Of a stretch of DNA of 11,144 nt, positions 6,066 through 11,144 are shown piece by piece. The notes under the pieces are model-generated. The model worked only from the letters and a program-made list of their open reading frames with translations. It searched no databases and was not told the DNA's origin. Positions within the stretch are counted from its first letter, which is position 1. Each line of letters starts with the position of its first letter. The translations under genes were made by a program, and so were the position numbers. The stretch is from an uncultured Collinsella sp. (lineage in GTDB: Bacteria; Actinomycetota; Coriobacteriia; Coriobacteriales; Coriobacteriaceae), in assembly GCA_900550815.1 (NCBI GenBank), contig URTW01000053.1, positions 1 through 11,144 of the forward strand, in the 5' to 3' direction.

Positions 6066-8045
6066 TTAGTCAATTGCATTGAGCGCGTCGATCTGCGCAA
6101 GCCACAGACGCGAGCTGGCGTCACTCGGCATACGCCAATCGCCGCGCGGGCTGAGCGTCACCGAGCCCACCTTGGGACCATCGGGCAGGCAGCTGCGCTT
6201 AAACTGCTGGGCAAAGAAGCGGCGGTAGAACGTACGTAGCCACGTGTGGACGGTCTTGGCGTCGTAGACGCCCTCGAAGCTCTTGAGCGCCATGCGGTAG
6301 ATCTTGCCCGGCTCAAAGCCAAAACGCAGCAGGTAGTAGAGGAAGTAGTCGTGCAGCTCGTACGGGCCCACCAAATCCTCGGTCTTCTGCGCAATCTCGC
6401 CGTCGCCCGTGGGCGGCAGAAGCTCGGGGGACACCGGCGTATCGAGGATATCGAGCAAGACCTCGGCAATGCGCCCGCCAAAGACATCGGCGGCATAGCG
6501 CACCAGATGGCGCACAAGCGTCTTGGGCACGCTCGCGTTGACGGCGTACATGCTCATGTGGTCGCCGTTATAGGTAGCCCAGCCGAGCGCCAGCTCCGAC
6601 AGGTCGCCCGTGCCGATGACAAAACCGCCAGCCTGGTTGGCCAGATCCATCAGAATCTGCGTACGCTCGCGCGCCTGGCTGTTCTCGTAGGTCACGTCCT
6701 GCACAGCCGGATCATGCTCGATATCCTTAAAGTGCTGTTCCACGGCCGCGTGAATCGAAACCTCACGGAAGCTCACACCCAGGTCGCGGGCAAGCGACTC
6801 GGCATTCGACTTGGTGCGATGCGTCGTGCCAAAACCTGGCATGGAGACCGCCGTGTTACCCGTGCGCGGCAGCCCCAGCGCATCGAAGGCACGCACGGTC
6901 ACAAGCAGTGCCAACGTGGAGTCCAAGCCACCCGAAAGGCCGATGACCGCAGCCTTGGTACCTGTGTGGGCGAGGCGGGTCTTGAGGCCAGCAGTCTGCA
7001 GACCGAGGATCGTCTCGCAGCGCTCAGCCAGGTCACCATGGTCGGCAGGCACGAAGGGCGCGCGGGGGAAGACACGGTCGATGTCGAGCGCATCGCGCAG
7101 GACAGGATCTTCGGCCAGCACGCCCTCAAACGAAAACTCAACGGTCACGGCCTCCGGCGCATCGTCCGAGCGCGTCCATGTCGTCGAGCGACGGCGCTCG
7201 GCAACCAACCGGTCAAGATCGACGTCGGCGACGGCCATATCGCAAGTGAGGAGCTTCGTCGCGGCAAGCTTAGAGCCGTTTTCGTAGACGAGGTTCTCGC
7301 CCGCAAAGACCATGTCGGTCGTGGACTCGCCCTCGCTCGCGTCCGCGTAGGCATAGGCGCAGTACAGGCGCGCGCTCTGGTTGGAGATTAGGCTGCGGCG
7401 GTAATCTGCCTTACCGATAATCTCGTCCGAAGCCGACGGATTGAGAATCACCGTCGCACCGGCAAGCGCCATCTCGGTCGAAGGCGGCGCCGGCACCCAC
7501 AGGTCCTCACAGACCTCAACGCCCAGCACCATATCCTCGGCACCCTCATCACAGCAACGGTAGATAAGCCCCGAACCCAGCGGAACCGGACCCTGACCGG
7601 CAAATTCAACCCACACGGGATCCGCAGGCGCCGGAGCAAACCAGCGACGCTCATAGAACTCGCCATAGTTGGGCAGATACTTCTTGGCCGTGAGGCCCAA
7701 AAGCGCGCCCGCGCAGCACACGGCCGCGCAGTTGTAGATGTTCTCAGCCATCGCAACGGGAAGACCGACCGTAAAGACGATCGGCAGCTCACGGGTTTCA
7801 TCGAGGATGTGCACCAGCGCCGCTTCGCAGGCATGCAGCAGCGTGCGGTTATGGAACAGATCGGCCGCGGTATAGCCGGTCAGGTTAAGCTCGGGCAGCA
7901 CCAGCGCGCGAACGCCGCGCTCGGCAGCCTCGCGAACAGCCGCCAGCGCAACCTCGGCATTGCCCTCGACATCGGCCACGCGAATCCGCGGCGACGCCGC
8001 GGCCACACGCAAAAAGCCATCAGACTGAGAAAGGTGAAGATTCAT
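6066..8045 (-). CDS. nadE: Glutamine-dependent NAD+ synthetase
   Basis: It makes NAD+ from nicotinate adenine dinucleotide, ATP and glutamine (EC 6.3.5.1), the last step of NAD synthesis. The 659 residues fit the two-domain, M. tuberculosis-like form. The N-terminal nitrilase-type amidase domain shows its triad: Glu52 in LVLPELNLTGY, Lys121 or Lys122 in LTAKKYLPNYGEFYE, and Cys179 in GVEVCEDLW. The C-terminal synthetase domain has the ATP P-loop SGGLDS at 371-376, then SMPGFGTTHRT, YENSQARERTQILMDLAN and GTGDLSELALGW. The start at 8045 is chosen because GGGAG lies seven bases upstream; the in-frame ATG at 8072 would place that SD inside the coding region. It is transcribed divergently from the membrane-protein gene at 8249 and ends at a strong terminator. 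Confidence 0.97.
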   Translation of the reverse strand: MNLHLSQSDGFLRVAAASPRIRVADVEGNAEVALAAVREAAERGVRALVLPELNLTGYTAADLFHNRTLLHACEAALVHILDETRELPIVFTVGLPVAMAENIYNCAAVCCAGALLGLTAKKYLPNYGEFYERRWFAPAPADPVWVEFAGQGPVPLGSGLIYRCCDEGAEDMVLGVEVCEDLWVPAPPSTEMALAGATVILNPSASDEIIGKADYRRSLISNQSARLYCAYAYADASEGESTTDMVFAGENLVYENGSKLAATKLLTCDMAVADVDLDRLVAERRRSTTWTRSDDAPEAVTVEFSFEGVLAEDPVLRDALDIDRVFPRAPFVPADHGDLAERCETILGLQTAGLKTRLAHTGTKAAVIGLSGGLDSTLALLVTVRAFDALGLPRTGNTAVSMPGFGTTHRTKSNAESLARDLGVSFREVSIHAAVEQHFKDIEHDPAVQDVTYENSQARERTQILMDLANQAGGFVIGTGDLSELALGWATYNGDHMSMYAVNASVPKTLVRHLVRYAADVFGGRIAEVLLDILDTPVSPELLPPTGDGEIAQKTEDLVGPYELHDYFLYYLLRFGFEPGKIYRMALKSFEGVYDAKTVHTWLRTFYRRFFAQQFKRSCLPDGPKVGSVTLSPRGDWRMPSDASSRLWLAQIDALNAID

Positions 8046-8093
8046 AAGAATGCTCCCGTGCGTAGACGCCATTCACAACAATTAGTAAGTCCT

Positions 8094-8099
8094 ATTGTA
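8094..8099 (-). promoter_or_regulatory. Candidate nadE -10 element
   Basis: The reverse strand reads TACAAT, five of six to the sigma-70 -10 consensus, placing a start about 40 bases before the nadE ATG. The matching -35 (GCGGTT or GGTTAC) is poor. Confidence 0.35.
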
Positions 8100-8126
8100 G
8101 TTCAACCGCCGGGTGTAACCGCATCC

Positions 8127-8139
8127 CACCAACTTGGTG
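8127..8139. promoter_or_regulatory. Palindrome in the divergent intergenic region (possible operator)
   Basis: CACCAA and TTGGTG form a perfect 6-bp dyad around one base. It lies between the nadE -10 candidate and the start region of the rightward gene, where a regulator could act on both. No regulator is assigned. Confidence 0.3.
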
Positions 8140-8144
8140 AGCAA

Positions 8145-8171
8145 TTGATGAGTTGATGGTATCTGTTAAAT
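8145..8171 (+). promoter_or_regulatory. Weak candidate promoter of the rightward membrane-protein gene
   Basis: TTGATG (8145-8150) is followed after 15 bases by TTAAAT (8166-8171). A second TTGATG at 8153-8158 pairs only with TACGAT at 19 bases. Neither has ideal spacing, but the AT-rich patch sits at the right place before the 8249 start. Confidence 0.28.
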
Positions 8172-8248
8172 GTCACGTACGATTCACATCTGGTGGGTAC
8201 CCTGATGGCTACACGAAACGAAGCAGATTTACACCGGGAGGACCCCGT

Positions 8249-9202
8249 ATGACAACCAAGTACACCGACGCGCCGCGCACGCGCGTCATGACGCCGGCAT
8301 CGCTCAACAACGGCGTGCACGAGAACCATTCCATCGGACAGACCATGGCCATCGCGCCCAAAAAGGGCCTGTTCGATGACATTTCCATTCCCCAGATCAT
8401 CGCCGGCGCCGCAGCTGCTGCCACGAGCGTAGCGCTTGCCTCCAAGATTGGTATCGCTGGTTCAGTAATTGGTGCCGCCGTGAGCTCGGTCATCACCGTT
8501 GTGTCCTCGCAGGTCTACCGCCACTTTATCTCTGCCAGCGCCGAAGCAATCAAGGGCACGCATGCCGCTGTCGACTACCCTGCCGGCGCCTACGAGCCCG
8601 TTGAGCCCGATGTCGAGGAGCACCTAGGTGGCGCCGCGACCACGCAGGAAATGCGCCAGGTTGCGGGACGCGCGACCACGGCGCGCGTCGCCCCTAACAG
8701 CCTACGCGCCAAGGCCGCGGCAGAGCGCAGCCAGACGCAAAAGAAGGTCATCGTCTTCTCGATCGCCATCGCCATCGTCGCGGTCATCGCCTGCACCGGC
8801 GCCATCCTTATCACCACCGCCGGTGAGGGTCTGGGCGAGCGCCCCGAGCCAATCCTTTCGTCGCGCACGACCGAGAGCGATGCAAATGGCAACACCCAGT
8901 CGCAAGATCAGCAGGCACAGGCGGACGGCACGCAAGACAGTTCTACCTCTGCCGATTCGTCCTCGAACACCCAAAACCAATCGCAGAGTGCCAATTCCTC
9001 TACGAACAGCAGCGGCACGCAATCCGGCACGACCGACTCAAGCCAAACGACTGACGGCTCGCAGCCGAGCACGGGTGATCAAACGAGCGACACCACATCG
9101 GGAACGGGATCTACCGACAACAGCAGCACTAACAGCTCGAGCGGAACCGCTTCCGGCACGGCATCTGACAGCTCGAGCCAAGGCACGGCATCGAGCAACT
9201 AA
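8249..9202 (+). CDS. Membrane protein with Ser/Thr/Asn/Gln-rich C-terminal tail, function unknown
   Basis: A 317-residue protein I do not recognise beyond its layout. The N-terminal region (1-45) is soluble. Residues about 46-90 form a hydrophobic, Ala/Val/Ser-rich stretch (IAGAAAAATSVALASKIGIA and onward) that could make one or two membrane passes or a glycine-zipper-like hairpin. Residues 91-165 are polar. Residues 167-190 (VIVFSIAIAIVAVIACTGAI) are a clear transmembrane helix after a KK pair. From about 204 to the end nearly every residue is S, T, N, Q, G, D or A, a low-complexity tail probably outside the cell, perhaps a spacer or O-glycosylated stalk. No LPxTG anchor is seen. The ATG at 8249 has GGGAGG seven bases upstream; the longer frame from 8153 lacks an SD. 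It is divergent from nadE and followed by its own terminator. Confidence 0.85.
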   Translation: MTTKYTDAPRTRVMTPASLNNGVHENHSIGQTMAIAPKKGLFDDISIPQIIAGAAAAATSVALASKIGIAGSVIGAAVSSVITVVSSQVYRHFISASAEAIKGTHAAVDYPAGAYEPVEPDVEEHLGGAATTQEMRQVAGRATTARVAPNSLRAKAAAERSQTQKKVIVFSIAIAIVAVIACTGAILITTAGEGLGERPEPILSSRTTESDANGNTQSQDQQAQADGTQDSSTSADSSSNTQNQSQSANSSTNSSGTQSGTTDSSQTTDGSQPSTGDQTSDTTSGTGSTDNSSTNSSSGTASGTASDSSSQGTASSN

Positions 9203-9236
9203 GCACGTTTGCCTCTCATAGATAACCGACCTGCAC

Positions 9237-9276
9237 AACGGGCGCGAATCGACAGCGGTTCGCGCCCGTTTGCCTT
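9237..9276 (+). terminator. Intrinsic terminator after the membrane-protein gene
   Basis: A perfect 12-bp stem (AACGGGCGCGAA at 9237-9248 with TTCGCGCCCGTT at 9259-9270) can extend by a wobble and two pairs inside. A short broken T stretch (TGCCTT) follows, so it is strong as a hairpin but weak in its U tract. Confidence 0.72.
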
Positions 9277-9314
9277 GGGCGCCGCCATGGCAAACGCCAT
9301 GCGATGGTAAGATG

Positions 9315-9330
9315 CTTTACATGTGTAAAG
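9315..9330 (+). promoter_or_regulatory. 16-bp palindrome touching the ribosome-binding site (possible operator)
   Basis: CTTTACATGTGTAAAG has perfect 7-base arms around TG. It ends one base before the AGGAG SD and 12 bases before the ATG of the next gene. A weak -10-like TAAGAT (9308-9313) lies just upstream. The position fits a repressor site over the transcription start; as RNA it would form only a weak hairpin. Confidence 0.45.
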
Positions 9331-9342
9331 AGGAGATTTGCC

Positions 9343-10119
9343 ATGAGCAAGACAATAGTTACGCCCACGCTATCGCTGGGCAACCACATCTATCTGTATC
9401 GCCTGCTGCGCGATGCAATCGGATGCGGCAAGCAAACGTTTATGACGCAGGTCGAGGAGGCGCTCGCCGCCGGCGACATGACCGCTTATGACCTGGGCTT
9501 CGAGTCCACGCGCGAGCTGCTCGAGGAGCTCGACGACTGCATTAAGCTGACCGTCTTTAAGGGCGGCCGCCTGTATGCCACCGTCATCGCCAACGAGGCC
9601 TGGGATGCCGCCCTTGCCAAGGGCGAGGACAAGCCCAAGGCTGCCAAGGGCGCCAAGCAGTCCTACAAAAAGAAGAAACGCGGTGAGAAGGACCTCAAGG
9701 CCGTGCGCCCCAAGCACGTTAAGCGTCCCGAGCCCGAGCCCGTGGCTGAAGCTGTGCCGGAGCCCGAGGCAGAGATCGAAGTCGCTATTGAGGTAACGGC
9801 AGAAGCCGAAACCGAAATCGCCGCCACGACCGATCCCGAAGTCATATCCGAGCAGGAAGCCACTGCGGAGCTCAACGAGGCTCCCAAGTCGACAACAGAA
9901 GAAGCCGCTAGCCAACCTGAGGCGCCTGCGCTCCAAAACAGCGATGTCTTTGGCGACGAGGCCGAGGACGATCAGTCCGGCGCGCCCGCAGCTCAAGCCG
10001 CTACCGAGTCGGCGCCGGCGCCCGCGCCGCCGCCGATATCCCATGGATGCCTGACGTCCGCCTCCTCCGCCAAGCTCCCACCGTTCCCAACGTCTTCTAC
10101 CCCAAAAAGTGCTCCATGA
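9343..10119 (+). CDS. OST-HTH/LOTUS-like N-terminal domain protein with charged tail; C-terminus probably frameshifted
   Basis: The annotated frame gives 258 residues. Residues about 12-85 (HIYLYRLLRDAI, then DMTAYDLGFESTRELLEELDD and IKLTVFKGGRLYATVI) have the helix-helix-YGF-strand pattern of OST-HTH/LOTUS winged-helix domains, which bind RNA in other proteins; this is a pattern match only. Residues 94-128 are a Lys/Arg-rich linker, and 129-225 are acidic and Ala/Glu/Pro-rich. In the last part the frame turns into ISHGCLTSASSAKLPP with poor G/C third positions. The frame one base back reads DIPWMPDVRLLRQAP, then VPNVFYPKKCSMMDLF, ends at 10133 and keeps the local codon bias. The shift lies in the repetitive GCGCC/GCC run at about 10010-10034. 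The ATG at 9343 has AGGAG eight bases upstream. Confidence is good that the gene is real, moderate for the domain. Confidence 0.75.
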   Translation: MSKTIVTPTLSLGNHIYLYRLLRDAIGCGKQTFMTQVEEALAAGDMTAYDLGFESTRELLEELDDCIKLTVFKGGRLYATVIANEAWDAALAKGEDKPKAAKGAKQSYKKKKRGEKDLKAVRPKHVKRPEPEPVAEAVPEPEAEIEVAIEVTAEAETEIAATTDPEVISEQEATAELNEAPKSTTEEAASQPEAPALQNSDVFGDEAEDDQSGAPAAQAATESAPAPAPPPISHGCLTSASSAKLPPFPTSSTPKSAP

Positions 10120-10231
10120 TGGATCTGTTCTAAGCATATTAATTTTATTGTAGGATTATTAGTAACAATTACGAAAAAAAGAAGAGATTATGGGGGGTAA
10201 TTAGTGCGTTGCACAGGATTTAAAAAACGAA

Positions 10232-10260
10232 TTGACAATAAGCGTGTCGAATGGTATCAT
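10232..10260 (+). promoter_or_regulatory. Near-consensus sigma-70 promoter of the polysaccharide gene
   Basis: TTGACA (10232-10237) and TATCAT (10255-10260) are 17 bases apart: a perfect -35 and a five-of-six -10. Transcription should begin near 10267, giving a leader of about 43 bases. It lies in an AT-rich stretch (10134-10309) that holds no gene. An AATTAC/GTAATT inverted pair is present further upstream, of unknown meaning. Confidence 0.8.
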
Positions 10261-10309
10261 TAAAAATGTGTAACAATATTTATTAAGAATATAAGGTGCG
10301 TGAATATAA

Positions 10310-11144
10310 ATGAATAACAGAAAGTTTGCGCTTTCTATGATCATGAAGTTCTCCATTTTTGCATTGCAATTCGGCTTTTTTGCCATGGTTTTGTTCCAAT
10401 ATTACGGCCCAAGACTTTTCCGTAGAGCAGATAGCATCGGATATGCGGTCACATTGATTCTCTATGCCATCGTATACGTAGCACTCGGCAATCTTTTCCG
10501 TGCGTTTAAAATTACAGATTATTCCATAGCAGAAACTATTTTTTCGCAGTTCCTGTCCTTTGGCATGGCAGATTTGCTGCTCTATGGCGAATTCTGCATG
10601 ATTCGCCATAATTATGTAAACTTAATTCCCGGCATTCTCACGGTGCTTTGCCAGCTTTTGGCGGCAGCGTGCTGGGCTCTTGTCGGCAAGCGTTTTACCA
10701 TCGCGTTCGGCAAGCCGGAAAAGACCCTCGTCATCTCCGGCGCGGATATGTGAATGAGTTTCTACAAAAATTTGATAAGATTGGTCATATTTTCACCATC
10801 GAAAAGGTCGTTTCTGCGGATATTCTGAAGGGCGACTGGAAAAAAGAAGTCGCTCCCTATCAAGCTGTCATTTTCTATGAGGTTTCCTCTAAAAAGCGTT
10901 CAGAGGTGATCTGGTACTGCATGCAGAGCCGCAAAAGCCTCTATATCACGCCGCAGCTCAGTGAGATCACCATGGAAGGCTTCGGAGCGCGTCATCTGAT
11001 CGATACGCCCATGATGAAATTTGAGTACCGAAGCGAGCGTTTCTGGTACAACCTTGTCAAGCGCGTGGTCGATATTCTGCTTTCCCTTACGGCACTTATT
11101 CTGCTTTCCCCGCTGCTTCTTCTTACAGCCTTGGCCATCAATCT
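10310..11144 (+). pseudogene. Polyprenyl glycosylphosphotransferase (exopolysaccharide sugar transferase), frameshifted, 3' end outside window
   Basis: Such enzymes transfer a sugar-1-phosphate to undecaprenyl phosphate in the membrane, priming capsule or exopolysaccharide synthesis. The first frame (10310-10753, 147 residues) has four hydrophobic segments at about 11-31, 43-63, 74-92 and 103-126, then KPEKTLVISGADM and a stop. From about 10744 a second frame continues YVNEFLQKFDKIGHIFTIEK, VAPYQAVIFYEVS, WYCMQSRKSLYITPQLSEI and SERFWYNLVKRVVDILLSLT, with a hydrophobic helix to the window end. This is the middle domain and the start of the sugar-transferase domain. Inserting one T at about 10747 would give GADYVNEF and rejoin the frames, so a one-base deletion is the simplest cause. 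AAGGTG lies 11 bases before the ATG. Base composition is clearly lower in GC than in the neighbours. The lesion could be an assembly error. Confidence 0.82.

Noticed and set aside
6246..7391. A 381-residue + strand open frame opposite nadE
   Set aside because: It is a shadow of nadE, whose catalytic residues and motifs are all in the reverse frame.
8153..8248. Longer start of the membrane protein at 8153
   Set aside because: No SD there; the extension overlaps the candidate promoter, and GGGAGG is well placed before 8249.
9001..9202. Possible tandem DNA repeat in the Ser/Thr-rich tail
   Set aside because: The codons vary and no fixed repeat unit could be found; it is protein-level low complexity only.
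10238..10330. A JUMPstart/ops element or riboswitch in the polysaccharide leader
   Set aside because: No GGCGGTAG-type ops motif or recognisable riboswitch core is present in the short leader.
1..11144. CRISPR array, tRNA, rRNA, prophage or insertion sequence
   Set aside because: No regularly spaced repeats, tRNA-like TTCGAAT arm or rRNA stretch, and no transposase, integrase or phage motifs were seen in any frame.

Overview
The window looks like a chromosomal piece of a high-GC, anaerobic, gut-type actinobacterium of the Coriobacteriia; Collinsella or a close relative is my best guess. The reasons are strong G/C bias at third codon positions, Shine-Dalgarno (SD) starts of the GGAG type, an acetyl-branch lysine/diaminopimelate (DAP) gene next to lactate dehydrogenase, and proteins of a kind I associate with Coriobacteria. 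The genus is inferred, not proven.

Left part (1-1205, + strand): the 3' end of dapB, then dapH. These are two steps of DAP/lysine synthesis in one probable operon, closed by an intrinsic terminator. A second, bidirectional terminator separates them from the leftward genes.

Middle part (1233-8045, - strand). Reading leftward from 8045: nadE (glutamine-dependent NAD synthetase), a DapL-like class I/II aminotransferase, L-lactate dehydrogenase, a Mbeg1/DUF2974-type alpha/beta-hydrolase gene broken by a frameshift, and a nucleoid-associated (NdpA-type) gene broken by one in-frame stop. The hydrolase gene is bracketed by inverted copies of a short REP-like hairpin sequence. The aminotransferase and ldh each carry a hairpin immediately before their SD. 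DapH and the aminotransferase may serve the same DAP pathway.

Right part (8249-11144, + strand): a two-segment membrane protein with a Ser/Thr/Asn/Gln-rich tail; a small protein with an OST-HTH/LOTUS-like N-terminal domain, charged tail and probably frameshifted end, preceded by a 16-bp palindrome; then an abrupt AT-rich stretch with a near-consensus sigma-70 promoter. That promoter leads into a lower-GC polyprenyl glycosylphosphotransferase (exopolysaccharide priming enzyme). This gene is split by a one-base deletion and runs off the window, and it looks like the start of an acquired surface-polysaccharide locus.

I see no CRISPR array, tRNA, rRNA or transposase. I do not see a clearly new multi-gene system. 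The most unusual signals are the REP-bracketed hydrolase gene, four apparent reading-frame lesions in 11 kb (real decay or base-calling errors), the leader hairpins and the OST-HTH-like protein.
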